Positions 19,683 to 29,138 of a stretch of DNA of 64,000 nucleotides are shown here, piece by piece (position 1 is the stretch's first letter; the number at the start of each line of letters is the position of its first letter). The stretch lies in assembly GCF_004359215.1 (NCBI RefSeq), contig NC_090615.1, forward strand, positions 8,384,143 to 8,448,142. The letters run 5' to 3'. Below the pieces are notes generated by a model. It was not told the origin of the DNA. It saw only the letters and a list, made by a program, of their open reading frames with translations, and searched no databases. The translations under genes and the position numbers were made by a program. The DNA comes from Bremia lactucae (lineage: Eukaryota > Oomycota > Peronosporomycetes > Peronosporales > Peronosporaceae).

Positions 19683-22600
19683 TTATTCAAAAGTGGATTT
19701 AAATATGGCAAGCGCGTTTTTCTGGGCCTTTTTCATGCGTCCATAAAGCGAACTTGACCCTTTTCTCCCACGGCGTGCATCGTCAGTTATATTACTTCGT
19801 TCTAGAACATCTATGTGTTGCAAATCTGGCGCATTGTTTGTAAAGTCTTCACCGCCGCTGCGTTCGCCGTAACTATGTTTAACAGATTGCACCCGCTCCA
19901 TTGCGGATTGCGGTGAGTTCATGCCCTTGCACCATTTTCTCACGATTTGCGCCCGAATACACGAATGCTCCTTTTCGTCAATCTTTCCTCGTACATACAA
20001 ATCAGCAAGGTCCAAAAGCTGACCTTCCATCTTTACTAAATCCTCGCCAAAATTGTGGTGGGCATGTAAGGCATCTATACGCTGATAGCGCTGGTGACAT
20101 TTTTTGTCACCCCCCCGGTCAGCTACGACTGATCGGTTGCTCCCACTACCGCGCAGTGGTTTGCTAATATATGCTGATAAGCCAGCGATCCTATTGCTGC
20201 TATAAGGCTTACCTGCCAAGATGCTCGATGCAGAAAGCGTCGACAGTCGATCCATCTTCGAAGGGGATGGTGGTGCACTAGTAACTTTTCGTTGCTTGGC
20301 TTTAGCTTCCTCAAGCTGGTGTCGCATTTCAATTTTCTTGGCTTCAAATGCTGCAAATCTTTCCATCACTTCGTCTTTGTGAACCAACCGAAATCCCTCA
20401 ACAATGTCAGGTTCTAATTGATCCGTAATAATCATGCAAAAGTGAAGAAAATTATCCATTTCATCCGTAGTTTTCTTCATTTCGCGCGCAAAGTACTCAT
20501 TAATTGCCAGCAATACCTCTCCTGCGTCCTTTGCTTCCAATAGCGTTTCACGCAGAGTAAAAAAAATAGATATTCCCACACCAAGTAGTACCCGCGATGC
20601 ACGCTGCTTCTCTTTAGATCGAGCTAAAAGCATATCAATGACCTTCAGTCCACAAAATACTGGAAGCGAAGTGAGAAAGCAAGTCACAAGCCACTTCGTG
20701 CATAAAATTTCCATGTTTAGACCTAGCTCGTTAAAGTGAGCATGTAATTCAACATCATTTTGCCGCAACAACGTATTCATCACGGCACAGTCCGTGTGCA
20801 GTCCAATCATAGAGTCCACATGATAGGAAGGTAAAAGAACTTCAATAAGCAAGATAAGTGCTTGAAGTGCCTGGTCTTCATCCAAATACTGCAAAAGTAC
20901 GACCAATATTTCATTCATGCCCTGGCAATACCCCACTCGACGATTTCGATAAGCAAATGCAGTGAGAACTCGACGCATTGGAACGACTTGATCGTTACGC
21001 AGAGTTCTAGTTCTCGTAATGTCATTTTCAATTGATTTCGCGATTTCGCGGTCTAATAGATCGTCTTCATCGTAATTTTTCACTGCTATAAGAGCTTGAG
21101 ACAGGTCGGAGGGAGATGGTATCTGGTTTATTAAGATTGGCCAGATCCATGATCGATGAGAATCGGGTACCCCACTCATACTACACTGGACAACAGACTT
21201 TGTAGTTCCCGATAATCGTAAGCGCTCCCATAAAGCATCTTCATCTTCGGTATCATTGTCATCACCTAGATTAGTGTCATCGCAATCTTTGTTTGAAGAA
21301 GAGTTGCTGAGAAGCGAATTCGATAAAGATAAATTTCGAGAAGATGTCGAGCTTAGCGCTATGTCCGATCCTCTTAACGAAACTGTTCGCATGGACGACA
21401 GTGTCCGTGCCCGGCGAAGACTGATTTTGCTGATGCCTTGGTGAACTCTAACAATCATCTCCTTTTCTGTCGGAGTTGTGACAAACTCAAGTCCTGCTTC
21501 AGCAGTATCACTCCCTCTGCTTTCATTGTTGCAACATAAAGACGGGCCATCTTGTTCGCTGTAGCAGATTCCACTGTTCTGGCTGCAACGACTTCGTTTA
21601 TTTCTACAGTTGCTCCTGTTAAAGTAATTCCTTATCATAAACTGACTAGTAAGTGCATCAGGCGCGTCTTTCATGTGCTTTTTCCACTGTATAAGTAGCT
21701 TCATATGGTGTATTCTGCCTTTACGCGGTTTCTCGTGTCGCTCAAGCGATTCCTGCATCTCTACTTTGAGTCTCTTACTGCTCTTTTTTTTTTGAATTTT
21801 TCGCTGCAAGATCTTTCGTCGCCCTTTTTCCTGTGCTAATTGTGCTCTATACTTTTGACGAAAAGCAGCCAAATCTCCTCCATCAATTCGCTCGTGCATA
21901 AAGTGAACTAGATCTAAAAATGACTCCGCGACCGAATATTCGGTAAGTGTCGTCAAGCAAAATTCGTTAATCACGTCGAGCACTACGTTCACGTCCTGAA
22001 TTTCAATCAGCGTTGAGCTAAGGTATAGTAGCACCGAGAGCGAGGTCGAAAAAATTATCTTGGAATCCAAATATCGACTGCATACATCCACGAACATGAT
22101 GTCATACAAGCGACATACGACTTCAAAAGGCATAGATTCGGCAAAGAATGAAAAAAACCACTTGGTACATAAAAGTTGGATAGACACGCCCCGCAAAGCA
22201 AAGTGCTCACTGAGTGCCGAGTCATGCGTATGCAGTAGGTCCTGGAGGACAAGACAGTCGGTGTGAAAGTCAACTACAGACTCGTCGAAGTATTTGGGCA
22301 GCAGTGCCTCCAATAGCATCCGAAAGCTCCAAAAAGCGTCCTCCTCCACAAGAAATGTGCTGAGAACAACGCACGACTCGACCATTCCGTGGCAGTAGTA
22401 AAAAGCATCTTTGGATTTCGCATAAGCTAAAAGAATGCGGCGAATTTTGCGCTCTTGAAAGGGGTTGAGATGGTGGAACTTTTCCATAGCCTCTTCCTGT
22501 GCCTGACCTAGCGAGCTGTTCGTGTCAGAATCGTATACATCCTCAGTCGCGCCGTGCAGCAATTGGCTGTAGGTGGCGCCAATATCTGACTGATATCGTT

Positions 22601-22799
22601 GTACCTTCATTCTCTGGTCGTGTAGCAAGATAGGCCATACCCATTCGCGATGTTCGAGTGGAATGCCATGCGCACGAATAGCATCCCGCACAACGCAGCT
22701 GTTGGCAAGTGAGTGGTGCTCGCGCCCGGACTCGCCAATTTCTTGCGCTAGACGACGCGCCTCCTCCCGGAGCTGGCTCCACCCGACCTCCATGAACAT
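19683..22799 (-). CDS. Tandem TBC-domain protein (Rab-GAP family)
   Basis: 1,038 residues in one uninterrupted exon. TBC domains activate Rab GTP hydrolysis with an Arg and a Gln finger. The first TBC (about residues 45-330) starts GIPLEHREWVWPILL, but has no clear IxxDxxRT motif, and the Gln-finger site reads YYCHGM. The second (about 540-730) starts GVPDSHRSWIWPILI and has both fingers: ENDITRTRTLRND (Arg finger, about 590) and VGYCQGMNE (about 620). A basic segment lies between them (about 330-380). After the second TBC come a charged coiled coil (about 800-835) and a low-complexity tail. The likely reading is an inactive regulatory TBC next to an active one, at endosome or Golgi membranes. 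The target Rab cannot be told. The start Met is followed closely by GWSQLREEARRL, and no better start is seen. Confidence 0.88.
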   Translation of the reverse strand: MFMEVGWSQLREEARRLAQEIGESGREHHSLANSCVVRDAIRAHGIPLEHREWVWPILLHDQRMKVQRYQSDIGATYSQLLHGATEDVYDSDTNSSLGQAQEEAMEKFHHLNPFQERKIRRILLAYAKSKDAFYYCHGMVESCVVLSTFLVEEDAFWSFRMLLEALLPKYFDESVVDFHTDCLVLQDLLHTHDSALSEHFALRGVSIQLLCTKWFFSFFAESMPFEVVCRLYDIMFVDVCSRYLDSKIIFSTSLSVLLYLSSTLIEIQDVNVVLDVINEFCLTTLTEYSVAESFLDLVHFMHERIDGGDLAAFRQKYRAQLAQEKGRRKILQRKIQKKKSSKRLKVEMQESLERHEKPRKGRIHHMKLLIQWKKHMKDAPDALTSQFMIRNYFNRSNCRNKRSRCSQNSGICYSEQDGPSLCCNNESRGSDTAEAGLEFVTTPTEKEMIVRVHQGISKISLRRARTLSSMRTVSLRGSDIALSSTSSRNLSLSNSLLSNSSSNKDCDDTNLGDDNDTEDEDALWERLRLSGTTKSVVQCSMSGVPDSHRSWIWPILINQIPSPSDLSQALIAVKNYDEDDLLDREIAKSIENDITRTRTLRNDQVVPMRRVLTAFAYRNRRVGYCQGMNEILVVLLQYLDEDQALQALILLIEVLLPSYHVDSMIGLHTDCAVMNTLLRQNDVELHAHFNELGLNMEILCTKWLVTCFLTSLPVFCGLKVIDMLLARSKEKQRASRVLLGVGISIFFTLRETLLEAKDAGEVLLAINEYFAREMKKTTDEMDNFLHFCMIITDQLEPDIVEGFRLVHKDEVMERFAAFEAKKIEMRHQLEEAKAKQRKVTSAPPSPSKMDRLSTLSASSILAGKPYSSNRIAGLSAYISKPLRGSGSNRSVVADRGGDKKCHQRYQRIDALHAHHNFGEDLVKMEGQLLDLADLYVRGKIDEKEHSCIRAQIVRKWCKGMNSPQSAMERVQSVKHSYGERSGGEDFTNNAPDLQHIDVLERSNITDDARRGRKGSSSLYGRMKKAQKNALAIFKSTFE

Positions 22800-23448
22800 C
22801 GAGTCACTACAGTTTATATTAATACCGGTAACAAAAACGCTACCGCCATGTTGGTACTCACAGTGGCTACATTATTATTATAGGCTAAAAACACCGTAAG
22901 ATCTATAAAATCGAAGACTTCCATCTTTCAAAGAAAAAGAGGACCGCAGTGCCCTAGACAAGATCTTTTGCAATACATACACTGACTTAGTTGACATAGA
23001 ATAGGCGTGGCTTGGGAGATGAATGAGCTTGTATCTAAAAAATTGAACTAGCCTTGTCTCATTAGGCGTGTTTTAATAGTTTATATCGTCACAAATATTA
23101 AATTGAAGTAAAGTTTCATAACACTTTACTTCAATTTTAATATATGTGACGATGGCCGACATTCTCGCATGGCTAATATAAATAAATTTGCAAAAAAATA
23201 AGCACAGATAATTATTCATTCATTTTAAATCTATTACTCCTTCAAGTCAACTTCAACTATTCAAGACGGTAAAGCGGTGAAATCCGCGCTGACATTGGTT
23301 TTATTTATAAACAAGCACAAAAGCGGCAAGACCAACAAAAGATAGCTACCCTAGCGTTGTAAAGTGTTTGGGTGGAGAAAAGTAATTTTGCGCGCTAATA
23401 AAGAAATTTCCATGCAGCCAATCGGGCACAGGAGAATCAGTGCTGCAA
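22800..23448. other. Divergent intergenic region (TBC and DMC1-like promoters)
   Basis: About 650 bases between the starts of the minus-strand TBC gene and the plus-strand DMC1-like gene, so it should hold both promoters. AT-rich. Its only clear structure is the inverted repeat at 23085-23153. Confidence 0.6.
23085..23153. repeat. Inverted repeat, about 30-bp arms
   Basis: The arm ATCGTCACAAATATTAAATT (continuing GAAGTAAAGT) mirrors ACTTTACTTCAATTTTAATA (continuing TATGTGACGAT), with one 1-base offset and a mismatch around a loop of 8 bases. No coding content. Confidence 0.85.
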
Positions 23449-25372
23449 ATGACCACGACAACGCGCACTAGTGATAGTGATGAAGAAGAATATGACAACT
23501 TGCGCTCCTATGAACCAATTGATTTGCTCCAAGATGCTGGCATCAATGCTACAGACATTTTTAAGCTAAAAAAAGATGGTTTTGCAACTATCGGGCAGCT
23601 CTTTCAAGTACCACAGAAAAGACTATTAGGTGTGAAAGGGATCAGCGAAGCTAAGATAGACAGGGTACATTGCTATAATTTATTATCATGCGATAGGAGC
23701 TTTACTTTATGGCATGTCGTGTTACCAATCAGCTTCTTAAAGCAGGCAAAAAGGTTACTAAGATGTTATTTTTTTACATTGAGCTAACGTGTTGTAACAG
23801 ATTATGCCCGAGAAGTGTGGATTTGTATCGGCAAGCACACTATATGAGCAAAGTCAAAGCAAGATATTTATAACCACTGGGTCGCAGCGTAAGTAAGGCT
23901 CATCAGAGCTTATTAACTGAATATGATAATCAAGCAGACACGGCATATTTTTCTCAGAGTTCGACCAAATTCTTGGCGGAGGCCTGGAGACGATGTCTGT
24001 CACAGAGGTAAATACTAAACTTATCAGAAAAGGGTCTCTTTTTACCATAAGAAATTTTAGGTCCACGGAGAATTTCGAACCGGCAAAACTCAGTTGTGCC
24101 ATACTGTAAGACTGTTTTACATTCTAAGTTTACATTATAGACGCATATCCAACACCTTGCATTAATTGTAGGTTTGTGTGACGGCTCAATTACCTCGTTC
24201 TAGAGGTGGAGGAGCTGGTATACTGATGGAGCTAGCACTATCTAGATAAACCCAGAGCTGAGCACGTGAACTTGTTCGTAGGAAAGGTTGCGTTCGTCGA
24301 TACAGAGGGAACATTCCGACCGGTATGACGTGATAAATGTTCGGGTTATTGGTTCTAATTGACTGTGCTAATTTAAAGAATCGCGTCGCTGAGATTGCCA
24401 AAGAGCGCTATAACCTAGTAAGTTGTAACGTGTTATGTGTTGTACTCTCAGATTACAACTCAATCAAATTTAGGATCCGGAAGATATTCTTGACAACATC
24501 ATCGTAGCAAGGTAATAATGTTGTGTACTTTATGAATTCATGGAAATATGCTAATTTCATGTTTAGAGCTCATAGTCATGATGCTCAGATGGACCTCGTA
24601 ATAAAGCTTGGAATGCTTTTTGCGGTACCGGCTACATTTTTGAAATGTGCGGCAATATCGTTGCTTACAGTAGAATACTCTTCAGGATCCCGACCAGGGG
24701 CCATTTCGTGCGCTGATCATCGACTCGGTGACCGCACTGTTTCGAACGGACTTTTCTGGAAGGTAAGGAAGGACCTGGATTGCACTGCGAAATGACTTTA
24801 AAGGTATGCACCAATACCTTACGTAGAGAAGAGCTTACTGAAAGACAACAGCGGCTAAATCAACATCTTGTTCGGCTTGTTAAGCATGCTGAGGTAAAAT
24901 ACGTTGTCTTTCCCGAGCTGTTTTGGGTTAAATTGCTAATCAAGACGAAAAAGGAATTCGATATCGCGGTTTTATTAGTTAACCAGGTGATGGCAGATCC
25001 TTCAGCCAACATTCTGTTTAATTCTGTGACAAAGCCCGTGGGTATGTAAGTTTATGATTCGTGCATAGAAGTAAAATTTAAATTTCTTTGCAGGTGGTCA
25101 CGTGATGTCACACGGAGTTCACACACGCGTGCAGGTATGCTCGTTTTGAAAATTCTGCCACAGATGAGAGTTATTCATGTTTAAGATTGTGTTGCAGATG
25201 AAGAAAGGGCGGGCCGAAAATCGTATTTGGTACTTTCAGAGATCCACATTATATGTGCAAATGTCTTACGGTGGTGTTTCGCAGTAAAATTATCGATAGT
25301 CCGTGCATGCCCGAAGCAGAATGCGCCATTAAACTTTACGCCGGCGGAATCGCAGACTCGGACGAGTGGTGA
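23449..25372 (+). CDS. DMC1: DMC1-like meiotic recombinase, 16 exons
   Basis: Meiosis-specific RecA/RAD51-family strand exchange ATPase, nuclear. Exons by GT-AG and frame: 23449-23664, 23733-23753, 23801-23888, 23958-24007, 24061-24105, 24172-24217, 24282-24322, 24379-24417, 24474-24511, 24567-24624, 24686-24762, 24827-24893, 24954-25041, 25094-25134, 25198-25229, 25285-25372. They sum to 1,035 nt, 344 residues, the usual DMC1 size. It has an N-terminal helix-hairpin-helix domain (DLLQDAGINATDIFKLKKDG), Walker A GEFRTGKTQ, VDTEGTFRP, Walker B ALIIDSVTALFR, DFSGREELTERQQRL, and C-terminal ENRICKIIDSPCMPEAE. DMC1 is favoured over RAD51 by CVTAQLP and the ELTERQQ region. The DNA-binding loop 2 (VMADPSANILFNSVTKPVGG) is unusual. 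Several small exons rest on splice inference only. Confidence 0.85.
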
Positions 25373-25455
25373 ATAGTAGTAAACGTAACGAAGGAGCTCG
25401 TAGGCTAGTAGCATTCAAATAATTATTATAACGTACATTTAAAGGGGTAATAGCT

Positions 25456-26974
25456 CTACATCACAAGCGCCTCACTATCGTGCATCTCTTCATCTGGCCT
25501 AAACCAAGTGGGATTCCAGGTGCACTTAACGTCAGGGTTAATATTCTCGACACCAAGTCTCAACTCAAATGGAAGCAAATCCAAATCATTCTTGTGAATA
25601 TCATCCAAATTTTGATGCAGAGTTTGCATGGCAAGGACTAGCAGCGTAGACGGTTGGTGTAGTGTTGTGTAGCGATAAACATCATTGTTGCGCTCCACAC
25701 CATTAGAACCACCAAACACAAAGATGTGTTCATTGTATGCTACGGTCGAATGAAAATCACGAGCGTCGGGCAATAAGCCCTCCTTATCGTTATATATTCG
25801 CCATTCGCCAGTCTGCACGTTTAACTCGCTCAGCTCATTTTGTCTCGCGCCACTGTCGTCGCGCCCTCCAAACATGATCAGTCGGGAAGGGTCGCTTGAA
25901 AACTGAGAGATTGTGTGCGCGATACGAGACTTTGGGATATCCCCACCGCATTCAATCCTCTGCCATTCAAGCGTATCAACATCGAGGTAATACGTATCGA
26001 TAAATCCTTTCGGAGGATCATATAAACCTCCGCCAACAACAAACATGCGATTCCCAATTACAGCCACTTGGTGCTTGTATCGTGGGCTGGGGCAATTACC
26101 TCTCGTTTCTTCCTTCTTCCAGATCTTTGTCAATTCATCAAAGACGTAAAGATCATTCACGTATACGTGCCCAGAAGTGCCGCCAAAAAGGTACAACTTG
26201 TTGTCAATTGCACACAGACTCTGTCCGTACCCCGGCGGCGGGTTAGTGCCCTCCGCCTCGACGATCGTCCACTCCTTGTCGCGTATATTAAATTGCAGAA
26301 GTTTTCCCATATTGCTTTGGCCCCAATGCGGCCCTGAGCCGCCAAACAAATAAAGCTTGGAATTATCTGTGGAACTGCACCAAGCATGTGAGGCGCGGCC
26401 GTCTGTTAAGAAATACGAAAGAGCTGTTAGTAGTGCGACAAAACACCAATGCGAAGCAAGCTGGATGTACCTTACCGGGAGAAATGCCGTTTGGTGTCTC
26501 AATATGCACCCAGTCGTGGCGCATCAAATCAAAAGCATAGATGTCGTTGTGACAATTACCGTCGTTGTAGCCACCGAATACGTACATCGTATCGCCAACT
26601 ATGCACATCATTATCAAATCATTAGCATAAAGATGATAGAACCAACTCAAAAGAACGTAACGCACCAACTAGAGACGAGTGTCCACTACGCACCGGCGGG
26701 CGATGCCCAGATGTAGAAAGCTTGGTCCAATTGGATTTCGTATCATCTATAGGTGAAAGTTCAGTAGAAAATGTTAGCGGTCTATAAAAAATATACAACC
26801 TTTAATAACAACAGCAGGCTGGAAGCTAGGTGCTGCAACAAGCTTAAAGCCAACAACAGACTAACCGAACTCGTCTTCTGCATACGACAACTCTAGGCTA
26901 TAGCCGAATCGGCGCGCAATAGGCGAATTGACCCAGCGCGGGCTGCGCAGCAATTTAATAAGGTCGTCGAACAT
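25456..26974 (-). CDS. Kelch-repeat protein, five exons
   Basis: Predicted exons 26974-26866, 26832-26800, 26746-26666, 26598-26476 and 26402-25456 total 1,293 nt, or 430 residues. The start MFDDLIKLLRSPRWVNSP precedes about six Kelch repeats with the GG and Y/W marks: MYVFGGYNDGNC, LYLFGGSGPHWG, LYLFGGTSGHVYVNDLYVF, MFVVGGGLYDPP, LIMFGGRDDSGA and IFVFGGSNGVERNNDVYRY. The repeats should fold into one beta-propeller used for protein binding. The C-terminal about 70 residues have no recognised domain, and there is no BTB or F-box. Introns 2-4 (53, 67 and 73 nt) look normal. Intron 1 would be only 33 nt (26865-26833) and contains the in-frame TAG, so the first 37 residues may not belong to the protein. 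The partner is unknown. Confidence 0.8.
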
Positions 26975-28205
26975 CTCCTCGGTTCTCGGTTGCTTTCAAA
27001 TTTTAGGCGGGGTAAAATGTAATAATGTGGCAGATTTCTAACTGATGCCGAACACGGTGGTTTCCGATCGTCCGCATCGTTCGCTCCGATCCTAGTGTTG
27101 AATCGTCCCTCGCACCCGCTCTCTTGTCATTTTTGTTTTCTTAGAGTAGCCAAAATGTTATTTATAGTTGGCGCCTAGATTCCAGGGTTAGCAACGCTAA
27201 TTTAGAAATAGATTTGCTTTTACTTGCGTCATGTCTGCCATTGCATTGCGTGCGTATATTCATGCATAAGTACCGCAGCACCTTTTGACGACGACGGGAC
27301 GCACAACGCGGCGACGGGGTGGACTATCCGCACATAGTTTGAAGGTGGAACCTTCTATAATGGGTGGTCCAAGGAGCCTTAAAAAAAAAGCACTTTCAAC
27401 TTACACGCGTAGATACAATAATCAAACTTGAGGACGGCTTGGTCAGTTGTTCTGACATAAACAACCAGTCATACTTAGAGACTATTAATTAGAAAATGCT
27501 TGTAAAGCTTTTAAGAAGACATGTTAAAATCCTCCAATCTCTTGATAAAAGTTAATAAAACAGGCAGTTGCCCGACTGACTTTAAATCGACGACAAACCT
27601 TTGTAAAAAAATATACTTCATAAAGGCAACGTCTGACTGATCGATGGTATTTAGTCGCAGCGCTTCTCTCGTTGTCGTACTGATACTTTTCGGATGCAAA
27701 TCCTAGATTCCATTAGTTCACTTTGATTAAAGCCAAGCAAAAAAAGTCCGCTATCTCCTAAAGGCAAGCCTTATGAAATGACTACTAATCGACGCACCAA
27801 TTACTAAATCGACGCAGTAGATAATATTACCCAATCAAAAAGAGTGCGTATTAGTTAATCACCATTTAGTGCTTCGCTTTTTGAATGCTGGGACTGCCAT
27901 TAACCGAAATGGGGTGCCGTTAGCATTTCCCTATATTAATCTATCGATGTATGTATATGTGAATGTATATATCTATGTATATGTCTATGTATCTGCCTCC
28001 TATCTATAGCTATTGCTATGGTGGTCAAGTCCTTATGTTATGCCCGATTTGACCCGGATCCGTTTCAGGAAAAACTTTATTTTAACGGAATAAATAAAAA
28101 TCTGCCTGTGTAATCTTAGCGTAGGTAAACAGAGTATGCCTTAACATTGAGCATGAAAGCGACGACAGTCGAAACTCATATACGATGCAAAACACTTAAG
28201 CCATA
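26975..28205. other. Intergenic, about 1.2 kb, no gene seen
   Basis: No frame above 62 codons and no homology recognised. It holds the Kelch promoter and the 3' side of the 28206-28955 gene. A short tetranucleotide-like tract of TATG/TATC units is at 27944-27995. Confidence 0.55.
27944..27995. repeat. Imperfect TATG/TATC microsatellite
   Basis: Run of ATGTATATG, ATCTATG and similar units, about 50 bases, outside any gene. Confidence 0.75.
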
Positions 28206-28955
28206 TTAAACAAACAAGATTGACCTTGATGAGTGGAAGCAACATCTGCTGCCAGTCTTAGCGAAGCGCCTGCATCCTGATGTGGAGCAGAAAATATCCC
28301 GAGGCTCTGGTCGAGCGTTGACGTCTGATACTCCGGTTGTTGGAAGCTTTAAGTCTACATGACAGGCCTCCGGTTCTTTTTCTATCTTTGAACGTTTTCG
28401 ATTGTCTCTCCAAAGATAAATTCTTTTCTGCAATGGCAAGTTGCCCAAGCTCCACTCTAGTGCAAGCATCTGCTCATTTTGCACGTGCTGATTCATAAAG
28501 CGACTCGGCTTTCGCCGCAAATCCTGTCGCATGCCACATTTTCTCATTTCTGATTTCACCCCACGTTTCTGTGTAGGGGAAGCCTCGCAATTAATTGATG
28601 GGGGGGTCTTCACACGACGCTCTACTCCGTACGCGCTACTCACGTACTTGCTTGCTTTAAGTATAAACCAGACTTCGCGCTTTTCACTGTAAAGCTGTAG
28701 TGTGCTTGTACGGCAACCATAACACGCACGTACACTATAGTTTCCCTGCCACGAAAGTTCGAACTCGAGTTTGTGGGTAACACACATATGGCCGCACAGC
28801 TGCAGACGTGGACAAAGCGGGCGAACGCATACATCACGGACGAGAAGTGCTTGGTCATTTCCTATACAAAGTGGCAGCCATCGTTTATGGTGCTCTTCAC
28901 TGTCCATGCAGACGCTACACAGCACAAGTGCCGGCTCCCCCAGTGCTCGCTCCAT
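28206..28955 (-). CDS. Cysteine-rich protein with WRKY19-like zinc finger, function unknown
   Basis: 249 residues in a single exon. The N-terminus has two Cys/His-rich clusters (CSVCMDSEEHHKRW; CGHMCVTHKLEFELSW then RACYGC) that could bind zinc, followed by a basic middle region. Near the C-terminus CSTSGCRRFAKTGSRCCFH follows a C-x4-C-x9-C-C-x-H layout, like the small WRKY19-like fingers repeated in many oomycete proteins. No signal peptide or membrane helix. It starts about 180 bases from the divergently oriented SANT gene, so the two may share a promoter region (28956-29138). I do not recognise a specific family, and the role stays open. Confidence 0.55.
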   Translation of the reverse strand: MERALGEPALVLCSVCMDSEEHHKRWLPLCIGNDQALLVRDVCVRPLCPRLQLCGHMCVTHKLEFELSWQGNYSVRACYGCRTSTLQLYSEKREVWFILKASKYVSSAYGVERRVKTPPSINCEASPTQKRGVKSEMRKCGMRQDLRRKPSRFMNQHVQNEQMLALEWSLGNLPLQKRIYLWRDNRKRSKIEKEPEACHVDLKLPTTGVSDVNARPEPRDIFCSTSGCRRFAKTGSRCCFHSSRSILFV

Positions 28956-29138
28956 AAAAGTTATTGCTAGATTGTGGATATTGGAGCGACAGGGGAAGAC
29001 GTGAAGAAAACGGTCGATGCAATCCTATTTTATGGCATATACACCTTGCAAAATAGCGTCAAAATTTATATTATAAAAACACTCAAGGCGAGAAGGCCGT
29101 CAGTCGCGAGGAGCACAAATTAGAAGAATCGAAGACAA

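Noticed and set aside
24523..24795. Single frames of about 90 codons within the DMC1 gene
   Set aside because: They read through introns. The spliced model gives a continuous recombinase of the normal size.
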